Source: Syntrophotalea acetylenica
Lineage (GTDB): Bacteria > Desulfobacterota > Desulfuromonadia > Desulfuromonadales > Syntrophotaleaceae
Assembly (NCBI RefSeq): GCF_001888165.1
Contig: NZ_CP015455.1
Coordinates: forward strand, 2,350,001 to 2,414,000
Reading direction: 5' to 3'
Length of the DNA: 64,000 nucleotides
Part shown: positions 35,347-44,560 of the stretch, in pieces
How positions within the stretch are numbered: position 1 is the stretch's first letter
How the letters are laid out: the number at the start of each line of letters is the position of its first letter
The notes under the pieces: model-generated
What the model was told of the DNA's origin: nothing
Database searches by the model: none
The model's input: the letters and a program-made list of their open reading frames with translations, nothing else
Program-made: the position numbers and the translations under genes

Positions 35347-38300
35347 TCAATATTTATCCAACTCCTTCAATTTCTCCTCCAGCTTGGAAAAGGCTTCCAT
35401 ATCCAGATTGCTCAAATTAGGCTTCTTTTTTATTTGAGTCTGCTTCAGTGACTGAAGCGAATTATCACGAACCTGCCGCAGCGAAGATCCAGATTTTGCC
35501 GGGTCATAGGCTTCGGGGCGCAGCGAAAATCCAGGTTTTGCAGCATCGTAGGTCCCAGGCTGCAAAAATGAGCGGGATTTTTCTGGATCATAGGCTCCGG
35601 GACGCAATGAAGCTCCGGAATTTGCCGGATCATAGGCTTCAGGGCGCAGCGAAAATCCAGGTTTTGGCTTGTCCGGATTTGAGTTCGTCTCGGAACCCTT
35701 CGGATCAGTCAAGGATTCCAGCGCCTTCCGTCGAGCTTCCCTTTTCTTTGCCACGGAATCGGTGGGAGCATTAAGGTTCCCCGGTCGGGGATCGGCAAAG
35801 GAAATTTCCGCGACGGCCTCTCTGGCCCGCTCGGCAGCACCCTCTCCCAAGTCCCTTCTTTGTCCCAACTGCTGGCCCACCCGGTTGTGAATCGCGGCCT
35901 GGTCCCGCAGAACCCAGTTACCGTCTTTTTCCGTGTCGAGAAGCTTGTACCGCTCGGCCAGCCAGCCCTGAATATCCTTATTGAGCGCATTCTGTTCTTG
36001 GCCACTACCGCCCCTTGCTGCGGCCATGTCATCCAGTACCGCCATTATGGCTTGCTCGCTGACAATGCCATACTGGCTCTGCGCCCGGTCTATCGCATAG
36101 GCCGTCATCAGTTCCATGTTTTGATCGGCAGAGGTCGTGTCCCGGGTCGCAGCCTCGCGCAGATGGCTCCACCCCTCGGCGGCGTTGGCCTGGGCGGCCG
36201 TGGACGCGGCATAAGCGCGGCCAGCCGAGGTATTCATGGTTTTCACCAGAGCCTCCTTGCGGATGCTTGCTGCCGTATTTTCAAGAGCAGATATTTCCTC
36301 TTCGCTGGCCTTGAACGTGGCCGATTGCCCCTTGGAATTTCGCATCTGGTACTCTCCACTTACCCCGGCTTTAATCTCCAGCATGCCCAGGGTAAGGTTT
36401 TTCAAAAGGGCACCCGCGTTGAGTCCAATGCTTGCCCCCGCTTTAAAAAGGCGGTCCCTGGTCTGCTTTGACACCTGGTCGAAGGCCGAACCGTTTGCCA
36501 CCCGTTGCGTGACGGAATCCTTGATGGAGTTGCTCAGTTCCTCCTGGTAGGAGCGGGCTTCCCCGCTGTTGGTTCTGCTTTCTTCCAGTGCCTGCCAGTG
36601 CTGATTCCAGTTTTTGCCGGCCGATAGCGTATGCGCCCCTTTCTCGATGGCCAGCTCCTGGTAAGCCTTTCCAAACCTGGCGCCCATGCCCGCAGCCTCG
36701 ACACGCCAGCGCTCCTGGCCGCCCTGTTCGATCAGATGGTGTATCTTTCCAACCGCTTCACTGGAAAGACTCCGGTTTTCCGCCAGAACATTCCCCGAAG
36801 CATCCTTTTCAGCGTTCGCGTCCAGTTTCCAGCCGGCACCAAGGGTGGTCGCGGTAGTATGCCCGCCGCGCAGCGCGGATGTCACAAGCCCGCCTTCCGT
36901 GCCGCCAAAGCTCAACGTGCCTTGTTCGGTCTGGATGGCGCCTCCCATCTGCGAGCGCCGCATGTAATGACCCAGGCTGCTCATGTCGCTCATGCCCGTC
37001 GGCATCTGCCCAGCCTGTTGCAGGTTTCCGATGTTGCGGCGCACGGCGGCAGCGCCTTCGACCCCGCGAACCTGATTGACCATGCCTTCATCCATCATCG
37101 GGCCAAATCCGTAACGCGGATGGTTGGCAATGGTTTCCGTTGGCATGGACCAGGCGTTGGATTTGAGGGCGGAAGCCCGACCGGAAGGGTCCTCCGTCAT
37201 ATTGGCGGCCAGCTGCCCGGCTGTCTTGATCTGCCCGGTCAAATTTCCCGCCAGCGTCGCCAGGGCATGGCCTCCGAATTTGACCAGAATGCCTGTCATG
37301 ACGGTGGCCAGCATCAGGCCCGACATTCTCACCGTGCCGAACATGCCCAGAACCTTGACCATCTCTCCCGGCACGAAATAAAAAGCGTCCATGCCCAAGC
37401 CGCTGCCCTTCGCCGGCAGGCCTTCAAGCACCTTGGTGCCATAGTCCATCAGAAACTGATGCAGCAAAGCGTCCGTAATCCCCCAGGATGCCAGCCAGAT
37501 AAAGAACCCGAGCATGACACTCAATGCCTTCCCGAACAGGGGTGTCGGAATGAACAACGCCAGAAACGGGACCAGGCCGAGAGCAATCGCCGTCAGCACC
37601 CCTTTCATGACCGGCAGCCATTCGTTGGCCGCCTTCATGCTGCCGCTCGCCCCGGTCAGGAATTTGTAGTTGGCAACAGCGGCGGTATCGCCCGAACGGA
37701 ACACATCGTGGAGTCGCTGCGAGAGATACGCCTGGCGCATGAAATCGTCCGTGGTCATGCCGCTGACTCCAAGATCCTGCAAGGTGGCCTGAAGATCCGA
37801 TTTGCACTTTTGGTAGCTTGCGGTGTCGCCGGAGTCATAGCCAAGCTGGGAACAAATCCCCTTCAGGTTTTCCTCCAGGTGGGCCGGCGACGCGAGATAG
37901 GTGTTTATGTTGCCCCATGCCTCCTGGCAGGTCATGGTCTGGCCCTGCGGCATGGCCAGGTCGTAATACACCGTATAGATGGCGGGAGAATCGGCCTTTG
38001 CAAAAGAAGAGGAAAAATCCGTGGCAGTGCGGCGCAGTTCATCCACGGTCAGGGTGGCCCCCGGCCGGTTGATCTCAAACGCCACGCAGTCTTCCAGGTA
38101 CTTGTTGATCGAGCTGTCGATCAGGGTGTCATCGGAAGTGAGAACCTTGGTGGTTGCCTGAAACAGTCCGAGAAAACCGCTGCCACCAGCCTGGTTGATG
38201 TAGCTTCGGGGATCGCCAGAGGTTGCGATGATCTCCGTCATGCCCCGCTCCACCAGGTTCAGTATGCCGGCTACGGCCACGATGCCATCCGGAATGCCCG

Positions 38301-38667
38301 CCACGGCCTGATAGCGGTTGGTGGTGGGGTCGTAGATATGAACGGTTCCCGTCGGGATGACCAGACTCAGGTAAAGGATCACCCCAACCATGATGGGCAC
38401 CATCCAGGTAATGGGATTGGCCCGGGCTCCGGTGGCGGCCCGAACGGTTATGGCCAGTCCACCCAGAATCAGGGCCATTATGACAACCGAGAAAAACAGG
38501 CCCTTGTAACCACCATCGCTGAAAATCAGCGCCAGCCGCTGAAAACCGCTGACCACCGGATCGAAGCCGTTGTAGGTGTGGAATTCAGCGTCCAGGGAAA
38601 AACCCGGGGCGGGCACCGCCAGGATGGCGCACAAGGTGCCGAAAAGGGGTACAAGGGATTTAGGCAT
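35347..38667 (-). CDS. traG: F-type conjugative transfer protein TraG
   Basis: A 1106-aa inner-membrane protein. The N-terminal half (TraG_N) has a signal-like start and clusters of membrane spans near 55-110 and 340-480. The large hydrophilic C-terminal half would lie in the periplasm or enter the mating partner, as in F TraG (938 aa), which acts in pilus assembly and mating-pair stabilisation. The start at 38667 (MPKSLVPLFG) has GGAG 8 nt upstream; the in-frame ATG at 38691 has none. It is the last gene of the leftward tra operon. The extreme C-terminus carries 15-aa tandem repeats not expected in F TraG. Confidence 0.9.
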   Translation of the reverse strand: MPKSLVPLFGTLCAILAVPAPGFSLDAEFHTYNGFDPVVSGFQRLALIFSDGGYKGLFFSVVIMALILGGLAITVRAATGARANPITWMVPIMVGVILYLSLVIPTGTVHIYDPTTNRYQAVAGIPDGIVAVAGILNLVERGMTEIIATSGDPRSYINQAGGSGFLGLFQATTKVLTSDDTLIDSSINKYLEDCVAFEINRPGATLTVDELRRTATDFSSSFAKADSPAIYTVYYDLAMPQGQTMTCQEAWGNINTYLASPAHLEENLKGICSQLGYDSGDTASYQKCKSDLQATLQDLGVSGMTTDDFMRQAYLSQRLHDVFRSGDTAAVANYKFLTGASGSMKAANEWLPVMKGVLTAIALGLVPFLALFIPTPLFGKALSVMLGFFIWLASWGITDALLHQFLMDYGTKVLEGLPAKGSGLGMDAFYFVPGEMVKVLGMFGTVRMSGLMLATVMTGILVKFGGHALATLAGNLTGQIKTAGQLAANMTEDPSGRASALKSNAWSMPTETIANHPRYGFGPMMDEGMVNQVRGVEGAAAVRRNIGNLQQAGQMPTGMSDMSSLGHYMRRSQMGGAIQTEQGTLSFGGTEGGLVTSALRGGHTTATTLGAGWKLDANAEKDASGNVLAENRSLSSEAVGKIHHLIEQGGQERWRVEAAGMGARFGKAYQELAIEKGAHTLSAGKNWNQHWQALEESRTNSGEARSYQEELSNSIKDSVTQRVANGSAFDQVSKQTRDRLFKAGASIGLNAGALLKNLTLGMLEIKAGVSGEYQMRNSKGQSATFKASEEEISALENTAASIRKEALVKTMNTSAGRAYAASTAAQANAAEGWSHLREAATRDTTSADQNMELMTAYAIDRAQSQYGIVSEQAIMAVLDDMAAARGGSGQEQNALNKDIQGWLAERYKLLDTEKDGNWVLRDQAAIHNRVGQQLGQRRDLGEGAAERAREAVAEISFADPRPGNLNAPTDSVAKKREARRKALESLTDPKGSETNSNPDKPKPGFSLRPEAYDPANSGASLRPGAYDPEKSRSFLQPGTYDAAKPGFSLRPEAYDPAKSGSSLRQVRDNSLQSLKQTQIKKKPNLSNLDMEAFSKLEEKLKELDKY
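35473..35667 (-). repeat. 45-bp coding tandem repeat in traG
   Basis: About 4.3 copies of a 15-residue unit near [PG]xSLRPxAYDPxKS, differing by a few substitutions per copy. The repeats are proline- and tyrosine-rich and precede a Lys-rich tail. They are coding, in frame and unlikely to be a CRISPR or iteron array. Confidence 0.9.
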
Positions 38668-38753
38668 TGATGCAACTCCATTGGTCGGCATGGTGCGAAT
38701 GTTTTGCTTCGCCTATGATCGCTGTTGTGGCGGCCTCTTTCCCCTCAGGCGGA

Positions 38754-39476
38754 TCAATCGACATGTACCACACCCGCTTCGATTAGCTTGCGGTTGCGGC
38801 GGGTCGCCAGGAGCAGGGCAACGGTTGGGATGGCGATGAACACGGCGGTCACGCCCAAAACCAGCCAGGCCGAGGTCAGCAAGACCGGCTTGAAGCCATA
38901 GACCCAGTGATAAATGGCCAGAACCGCGGACTGGGGGACGTGGAGCCTGTACAGCGCCTTTGCCGCCCACTGCATATGTGCGTCCGACAGCACCGCGAAA
39001 TAAAGGAAATGAAAGGCAATGAAGGCCAGAATCGCTTTCAGGATCGCGCCGGCCACCACACCGCCCAGCAGGTTGCGAATCATCGCCTTGGTGTAGTTGC
39101 CGATGAACTTGGTGGCGGCGTAGGCCAGAAAGATACCGAACCCGAGCGAATACCCCACAGCCAGCAGAAAGGCGAAAACCAGGTCAAAAGTGTCGGGATC
39201 GGTGGAGCCAAATACGGGGATGTAGCGTTCCACGACGCCGATTGCGACAGGGGTCAAAAGCGCCGCGATCAGACCCGAAAGAAAGGAACTGCGAAAGCCG
39301 ACCTCGAAAAACTCGATACGCTGCTTCGTCGTCAGGAAGGTATCGCGGATAACCGCGCCTCCCAGTTCATTGGCGAAATTCTGCTCGATGAATGAAATCG
39401 CCTCCAAAAACCCTTTCGGATGGATCTCCTGGCCGGGCGGCATGGGCATGATGTCGGGGCTTGCACCTCTGCTCAC
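38754..39476 (-). CDS. Transfer-region polytopic membrane protein
   Basis: A 240-aa protein with a 60-residue cytoplasmic N-terminus and about five membrane spans (roughly 65-85, 98-120, 135-160, 195-225), ending in a basic tail. The GTG start follows AGGAGGTTGTT. It lies between the small membrane protein and traG in the same operon direction. I do not recognise the family; a part in the mating-pair channel or in lipid and murein handling is possible. Confidence 0.8.
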   Translation of the reverse strand: MSRGASPDIMPMPPGQEIHPKGFLEAISFIEQNFANELGGAVIRDTFLTTKQRIEFFEVGFRSSFLSGLIAALLTPVAIGVVERYIPVFGSTDPDTFDLVFAFLLAVGYSLGFGIFLAYAATKFIGNYTKAMIRNLLGGVVAGAILKAILAFIAFHFLYFAVLSDAHMQWAAKALYRLHVPQSAVLAIYHWVYGFKPVLLTSAWLVLGVTAVFIAIPTVALLLATRRNRKLIEAGVVHVD

Positions 39477-39485
39477 AACAACCTC

Positions 39486-39740
39486 CTACCGGGCCAGAAG
39501 CCCGAAAAACCGGAACAATGCCGCGCCATAAGCAATGAATCCGGCGATAAGGAACGTCCAGAAGCCGACGATGAAATTGCGACGGCGAATGCCATACCAA
39601 AACGACAGAGCCAGAAAGGCAACGGCAAAGGCCCGGCTCCAGAAGCCGAGAAAGATGGTGGCGAAAAGCGTTTGCCAGAAGTTGGCGTACTCTGCGTTTT
39701 CCACATGGGTCAATGGATTGAACGTGTCGAGCCAGGACAT
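39486..39740 (-). CDS. Small transfer-region membrane protein
   Basis: An 84-aa protein with two predicted spans (about 20-45 and 55-78) joined by a basic turn (GIRRRN). ATG 39740 follows AGGAG at 7 nt spacing. The larger open frame extends back into the S26 peptidase gene and is rejected. It lies between the peptidase gene (11 bp) and the 240-aa membrane protein. No family recognised. Confidence 0.75.
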   Translation of the reverse strand: MSWLDTFNPLTHVENAEYANFWQTLFATIFLGFWSRAFAVAFLALSFWYGIRRRNFIVGFWTFLIAGFIAYGAALFRFFGLLAR

Positions 39741-39750
39741 GCGAACGCTC

Positions 39751-40254
39751 CTAGAAGATGGGCCTTGCCCAGGCCAGGAATTGATCTTTTGAAACCAGGC
39801 CAAAATAACGCGAGTCGAAGCTGTCCGGATTGTCGCCAATCAAAAAGGCGCTCCCCGCCGGAATCCGTCCGGAAATATCGGCCGGTGTCAATAGCTCGCC
39901 TGACAATGATTTCTCCTTGGCAATCCCCAGAAACTCCCGACCGCAGTAGAAAACCCTGCCCCGCCGACGCAGCACTTGCCCCTCATCGCAGCCGATCCGC
40001 TTGATGGCCCGTATGTCTTCTCCCTGTCGAACCGCTTCGGAGACCCGCACGCCTTTGGCCTTATCCCCTGGAAGCCGGAACAGCACATACCGTCCACGCT
40101 GAACCTGAGCCAGATCGTCCGACAGCCACCATATCCGGTATTTTACCGAGGGCGTCAGGGTGATACTGACACGCCGGAGAGCCAGGCCCGCCCCCGAAGC
40201 AAGCAGCAACGCCAGAAGAAAAGCCAGACGCTTTTTTGCCGGAAACCCGATCAA
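39751..40254 (-). CDS. traF: S26-family conjugative signal peptidase (TraF/TrhF-type)
   Basis: A 167-aa protein with an N-terminal membrane anchor. The catalytic Ser is in LTPSVKYRIWW, the Lys base in IRAIKRIGC, and GDNPDSFDSRYFG is the conserved S26 box III. Peptidases of this kind process or cyclise pilins in conjugation systems (RP4 TraF, R27/SXT homologues); it is not related to the thioredoxin-like TraF of F. The start is TTG at 40254, overlapping the TrbI stop (TTGA), so translation is coupled. Its probable substrate is the TraA-like pilin at 52223-52513. Confidence 0.85.
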   Translation of the reverse strand: MIGFPAKKRLAFLLALLLASGAGLALRRVSITLTPSVKYRIWWLSDDLAQVQRGRYVLFRLPGDKAKGVRVSEAVRQGEDIRAIKRIGCDEGQVLRRRGRVFYCGREFLGIAKEKSLSGELLTPADISGRIPAGSAFLIGDNPDSFDSRYFGLVSKDQFLAWARPIF

Positions 40255-40621
40255 GGCTTGATCACCTCAACATGGCGAATCACTACGTCCCCCATGAGCA
40301 CCGCATACCGGGAAGGGATGGTGTCCACGACTTTCTCCAGGCGATCCATGCGGCGCTCCAGTTCCCTCTCGTCGATGGCGCCGCGAAGGAACTCCTGCTT
40401 TTGGATATCGAGAAAGCCCTGGATGTCCACCGCAACGACCTTTTGGGCGAAGTAGCGGTCATAGGCCCAGACAGAGCCGATGGAGACAGAAAGAGAAACC
40501 AGAGCGATCAGAAAAAATAGCCGGACCGGTCCCCGACCTGCCCTCGGAGGGGGAGTGGCAGGCTTAGGTCCGGCCCGGGGGAGGAAGCGTTTCCGGGTGG
40601 CTGGCGGGGCGACTCGTTCAC
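40251..40621 (-). CDS. trbI: TrbI-like transfer protein, apparent frameshift
   Basis: The C-terminal 80 residues are clear: a membrane span (LFFLIALVSLSVSIGSVWAY), a TrbI-like FLDIQKQEFLRGAID segment and an end at VIKP. This frame has no ATG, GTG or TTG near its N-terminus. A GTG at 40621 with GAGGAG 6 nt upstream opens another frame (NESPRQPPGN) that stops early. One extra base in the intervening C/G-rich run would join them into about 123 aa, the usual TrbI size. It lies between trbC and the S26 peptidase, with which it overlaps. Either the sequence lacks a base or the gene is damaged. Confidence 0.7.
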
Positions 40622-40738
40622 GAAGAACTCCTCTCCATTTTCCAGAGATAAGAACTACTCTTTATTATGTTCAGCGATTTCCAGATTCGAATTTTGCGAT
40701 TTCCAGAGAAGAAGTGTTTTCCCCCTCTTTCTCCCTTG

Positions 40739-41518
40739 CTAATCGGGCCAGGGGGAAGACCGGCCCCTGAGCCTTTCCGCGACCCCGGCCAGTTTCTTGC
40801 CGGCCCCTTCCCGCGCGAACAACTCCAGGATGTACCCAAGGCTGGCATCGCCGTAAGCGATCATGGCTTCAGCCTCGTTGGTGGCGGGCGCGAACACCAC
40901 GGCCGGAACCTGTGAAATGCCGAATTTCCGGAACAGCATCGGGTCGACGATGAACGAAAGATTCCGCAGGGAACAGCCACCCCTCGCCAAATCGCAAGCC
41001 GGTCGGGTCTTCAGGACCTCCCCGGCCAGTTTGGCCGTTGGCCCGATTCTCTTGGCCCCGCCGACAAACCCGCGCAGCACCATCACAACGGCCTGGTCGC
41101 CCAACCGCTCCATGTCGGCGGCATAGTTGCGTAGCGCATTCAAGGGCATGGAGGAGGAAACAAAGATGTAAATCCGCCCACCGGGGGGCAGAACGCCGCC
41201 TTGATCCGGTTTCGATTCTTTGTGAATATCCTCGGCTGTCTTCTGCCCGAAAAAGGTTTCTGCAAGCCTTTGGCGCTCTTTCTGAAGCTCTCTTTGGAAC
41301 TCCGGGGACTGGTATTGCCGCATCAAATCCCTGGCGGCATCTTTTCCTTCCGGATCGAATTTCGGCATTCGCACTTCCATCTTTTTTGCCTGCTGCACCA
41401 GTTCCCCGGCGCGGGCCTCGATAGAACCCTCCCCTGCAACCGCAAGGGACAGCGGCAGCAGTGCCGCAAGGCTCGCAACAGCTATGCGTGAAAGCCACAT
41501 GGCTTTGTCCCCTGTCAT
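40739..41518 (-). CDS. trbC: F-type conjugative transfer protein TrbC
   Basis: A 259-aa periplasmic protein. After a signal peptide (RIAVASLAALLPLSLAVAG) it has a helical spacer and a thioredoxin-like domain typical of F TrbC: IYIFVSSSMPLNALRNYA, VMVLRGFVGG, then IVDPMLFRKFGISQVPAVVF. In the F system TrbC helps assemble the pilus with TraW. The ATG at 41518 overlaps the TraU stop (ATGA); longer in-frame starts lie within traU. Confidence 0.93.
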   Translation of the reverse strand: MTGDKAMWLSRIAVASLAALLPLSLAVAGEGSIEARAGELVQQAKKMEVRMPKFDPEGKDAARDLMRQYQSPEFQRELQKERQRLAETFFGQKTAEDIHKESKPDQGGVLPPGGRIYIFVSSSMPLNALRNYAADMERLGDQAVVMVLRGFVGGAKRIGPTAKLAGEVLKTRPACDLARGGCSLRNLSFIVDPMLFRKFGISQVPAVVFAPATNEAEAMIAYGDASLGYILELFAREGAGKKLAGVAERLRGRSSPWPD

Positions 41519-42531
41519 GGCGAATAACCCACGCAGCACTTGTTCTTCCGCGTCAGCACCCACAGGAAATTGCTTTCCGAATTCGCCCCCGCCCCACCCG
41601 GGGGATTCTTGCCAGAGCCCCACAGCAGGTCACTGCGTCCGATGGGCACACAGTCGCTGCCTCGCACCGGCCTGGCAATCTGCAGGCGGTAGTGGCTCTT
41701 GCGCCAGATGGGGGACATGACCGCCCCGCAGGCGTTGCTGCCGGTATCCCACAGCAGCATTTCCCGGCCCAGCTTGAACAGCATCCGCGCCGCCAGTCCC
41801 GCGTTGGCCGTGATCGGATTGCGGTCCGCGATCGTCCCGGTCAAAGGATAAGCGCTGCCCCAGCTCCCCATGCACCAGAACAGCGAATCAAGCGGATAGC
41901 CCAGCGCCGCCGCCGTGCTGTCCGGTATGCAGGAAAGCTGCGAGGCCGGATTGGCAAACAACAGGGCTTCGGGATTGATCAGGAACGCCAAGGAATCGTT
42001 ACTCCACAGAGGATCGATTTCGGTCATGTAGGCCAGGTCGAACCCCTCCTGCTCCAGGCAGGGCAAATCAAAAAACAGATCCATCATGCTGAATACCGGC
42101 AGGATGTAGTAATGTGCCTGCTGAAACGTCTGGGTGCCGCCCGTCAAATCCATGCCATCGGTGGAACCGCTGAGCAGGCCCGGCTGCGGATTGCTGATCG
42201 ATGCTCCCAGCGAGGGGAAACAGTAGGCATCGCTTACCGTCTCGATCATTCGGGCCGGCTCGTAAAAACTTACCGTCACCCCGATGGTCAGGCTTCCTCC
42301 GTTGAGACAGGCACAGACCGGCGGAGACATATCCTCCGGCGGTTCATCCCCCTGAAAATTCCCCATCGTCAGCCGACCGCCCATCTGGACCGGAAAAATG
42401 CACTGCCAGCAGATATCCGTAACCGGGTTGATTGGACGCCCTGTGCATTTCGCCACGCTTGTCCAGGGCAGGCCGAGACACGCCAGCAGCGCCAGCCCCT
42501 GAACCAGATATCTACTTGACCGGAATCTCAA
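41515..42531 (-). CDS. traU: Conjugative transfer protein TraU
   Basis: A 338-aa periplasmic protein with a signal peptide and the TraU start region NPVTDICWQCIFPVQMGG, rich in cysteines (about a dozen) that need disulphide formation. TraU acts in DNA transfer and mating-pair stabilisation in F. It overlaps traW by 20 bp and trbC by 4 bp. A DsbC-like isomerase gene is in the same operon, which fits the cysteine content. Confidence 0.94.
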   Translation of the reverse strand: MRFRSSRYLVQGLALLACLGLPWTSVAKCTGRPINPVTDICWQCIFPVQMGGRLTMGNFQGDEPPEDMSPPVCACLNGGSLTIGVTVSFYEPARMIETVSDAYCFPSLGASISNPQPGLLSGSTDGMDLTGGTQTFQQAHYYILPVFSMMDLFFDLPCLEQEGFDLAYMTEIDPLWSNDSLAFLINPEALLFANPASQLSCIPDSTAAALGYPLDSLFWCMGSWGSAYPLTGTIADRNPITANAGLAARMLFKLGREMLLWDTGSNACGAVMSPIWRKSHYRLQIARPVRGSDCVPIGRSDLLWGSGKNPPGGAGANSESNFLWVLTRKNKCCVGYSP

Positions 42532-43126
42532 TTTCCCGCACCTCCATCATACGGCCCTGACGGCGAATCACGCACGGCACCGCTTTCAGTTGAAATCGTT
42601 CGACAAGCCCCCGGACCGCATAAAATACCGCCCGCCCCAATTTCTGACCGATCTCGGAGAACGCGCCACCACTCAAAAGAATCAACGTGTCCGGCTGGCC
42701 GACCCATGGGGAAGCCTTGAGCCAGTCCACCTGCTCCGGGTCCTCGCCGTCGATCACCACCAGTGTTTGATTGAACGGCACGTAATCCAGAGGGTTAAAC
42801 CGGAACCCCCTTGGATAGAGGATGCCTCCTTGGCCGTCCGGAATGTTGAAGTCGAGGGTGTAGGTCATGTCCACCAGAAAGAATCGTTCCCGGGCGGCCC
42901 TGGGCAGAGGGACCAGATTCGGCGGCCTGAAATTCTCCGGACGTTGCTCGTTCAGAGCGGACTGCCAATCGACTTGTCCGGCCCGCTCCTCGATCTCCTC
43001 CAGCGCATCCCTTTCGGCAATCGGATAGACCTTGCCGACAACGCCGAGGGTTTTCGCGTGAACCGTCCCGGAGAAAAACAGGCAGAGAGCCAGAGCCGGC
43101 ATGCATCGCAATATCGTCATCGCCAT
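42512..43126 (-). CDS. traW: Conjugative transfer protein TraW
   Basis: A 204-aa periplasmic protein: signal peptide (ending VHAKTLG), VVGKVYPIAERDALEEIEER near the start, then FLVDMTYTLDFNIPDGQG and YPRGFRFNPLDYVPF, conserved blocks of the TraW family. In F, TraW works with TrbC in pilus assembly. The ATG shares its A with the TAA stop of the second TraN-like gene, a one-base overlap. Confidence 0.93.
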   Translation of the reverse strand: MAMTILRCMPALALCLFFSGTVHAKTLGVVGKVYPIAERDALEEIEERAGQVDWQSALNEQRPENFRPPNLVPLPRAARERFFLVDMTYTLDFNIPDGQGGILYPRGFRFNPLDYVPFNQTLVVIDGEDPEQVDWLKASPWVGQPDTLILLSGGAFSEIGQKLGRAVFYAVRGLVERFQLKAVPCVIRRQGRMMEVREIEIPVK

Positions 43127-44550
43127 TATCTGACCTGCTCATAGTGTCGCTGGATGCCCTGTTGAATCCGATCCTGTGTGCCCTGGATCTTTTGCGACAT
43201 ATCCCTGGTGATGTCTCCAAAATATTCGGAGAGATCAATTTTTGCGAAGTCGAGCTGCTGGAATTCCTCGGGCGTAAACCCCCGGCAGTTGGGGTTCTTC
43301 TTGTCGCCCCACCCGCCATCGGGTCCGAAGGCCTTGAGTTGCGGGCGGCCCTGCTCATGGATAATCCGCGCCATTTTGCTGTTGAAGCAGCAGAACCTTC
43401 TGGATCTCTGGACGCAACCCACCATCGCCCATCTTTTTTCGCAGACCGACCCGAGGTAAACGCAGTAGTCCGAATCGTTGAGCAGAGCGGTTTCGACATC
43501 TCTCTGGTCGCAGCCACCGCCGAACAGCACCTTCATAGCCACCATCACCGCCACGGATACCGCGATGGTGCCCGGGTTGATCAGAGCGCCGGCATAACTT
43601 TGAAGCCCGGCGCTGACGGCGCCGCTGGCGGTGGCCCCTCCCGCGACCGCTCCTTCGGCGGCCACAACCCCCGCGCCAATGGCCGAGCCCGATCCGAAGG
43701 TGGCGACTGTTGCTCCTGTTGTGGTATTCACGATGGCAACGGCACCGCCCGCTCCCTGCACGGCCGTCATGGCTCCCGAGGCAATCTGGTAGGAGTAGTA
43801 CGCTACCTTGGCGACCTCGTAGCTTCGCTTGGCGGCGTTCACCATGGTGGTGACACGGCTGCCGGTTGTCGGGTCGCTTAAGGCCTGGGCATCGTTGTCA
43901 CAGCAATCGTTGAGATAGCCGACCGTTACCCCGGGCGGCCGGCAGCGGGTCGCCTTTCCGGAAAAAATATAAAGCTGCCCGAGGCAGTTGCCGTCCTCGT
44001 CGAGTTCGCCGTCGTTCTGATACATGGCGTCTTCCTCAGGCAACTCCATTATCTCGTTGCCGGGCTCGGACAAATCGATGCAGACATTGGGCGAGCATCG
44101 GGACGCTCCCGGCGCACCGACACAGGGGTACTGTGCCCCCAGAGGACAGGTCTCCTCCCCCAGGCACAGGTCGCCCTCCGGATCGTAGGTCGTTCCCTGC
44201 GGGCAGGAAAAATCTGCTGCGCACCTGTCCTCTAAAGGTTGATACGTGTAGCCGGCGGGACAGGAAGGGGTGGTGTCCGCCAGGCACACGTCAAGATCAG
44301 GGCTGAATGTGCCACCCGGAGGGCAAACCGGCGCGGATTGGGTGTGGCTGCAAGCAACCGCGCCTACCGGGCAGAACCAGCCGCCGCCCGTCCCGAGGCA
44401 AAGGGCGGTTTCCCCTTGTCCGTCGGCAAACCCGTCGCCGTCCAGATCCTGGCCGCAGGCATAATCGGCCAGGGCGTGGCCCGAACCTGTCAGCAGGTAA
44501 ACGCCAAGGGTGAAAAGAGCGATGGCCTTGCTTCGCATTTCGCTTCTCAT
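43126..44550 (-). CDS. traN: TraN-like outer-membrane adhesin, second copy (C-terminal type)
   Basis: A 474-aa protein. A signal peptide (MRSEMRSKAIALFTLGVYLL) is followed by a cysteine-rich segment with repeated CPxGTxYxPxxxxC units (residues 50-145), then YLNDCCDND, a small-residue hydrophobic stretch (about 240-310), and the TraN C-terminal block CEKRWAMVGC...FCCFNSKMARIIHEQGR...CRGFTPEEFQQLDF. TraN stabilises mating pairs at the recipient surface. ATG 44550 gives the signal peptide; the longer frame overlaps the upstream TraN-like gene. It starts 10 bp after that gene. Confidence 0.88.
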   Translation of the reverse strand: MRSEMRSKAIALFTLGVYLLTGSGHALADYACGQDLDGDGFADGQGETALCLGTGGGWFCPVGAVACSHTQSAPVCPPGGTFSPDLDVCLADTTPSCPAGYTYQPLEDRCAADFSCPQGTTYDPEGDLCLGEETCPLGAQYPCVGAPGASRCSPNVCIDLSEPGNEIMELPEEDAMYQNDGELDEDGNCLGQLYIFSGKATRCRPPGVTVGYLNDCCDNDAQALSDPTTGSRVTTMVNAAKRSYEVAKVAYYSYQIASGAMTAVQGAGGAVAIVNTTTGATVATFGSGSAIGAGVVAAEGAVAGGATASGAVSAGLQSYAGALINPGTIAVSVAVMVAMKVLFGGGCDQRDVETALLNDSDYCVYLGSVCEKRWAMVGCVQRSRRFCCFNSKMARIIHEQGRPQLKAFGPDGGWGDKKNPNCRGFTPEEFQQLDFAKIDLSEYFGDITRDMSQKIQGTQDRIQQGIQRHYEQVR

Positions 44551-44560
44551 TACCGGGCTC

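Noticed and set aside
35473-35667. CRISPR-like array
   Set aside because: The repeats are 45 bp with no unique spacers, are in frame and encode the traG tail.
36631-38670. 679-codon open frame on the plus strand
   Set aside because: Fully antisense to traG, whose membrane and TraG_N features are clear; the frame is a codon-bias shadow with no domain.
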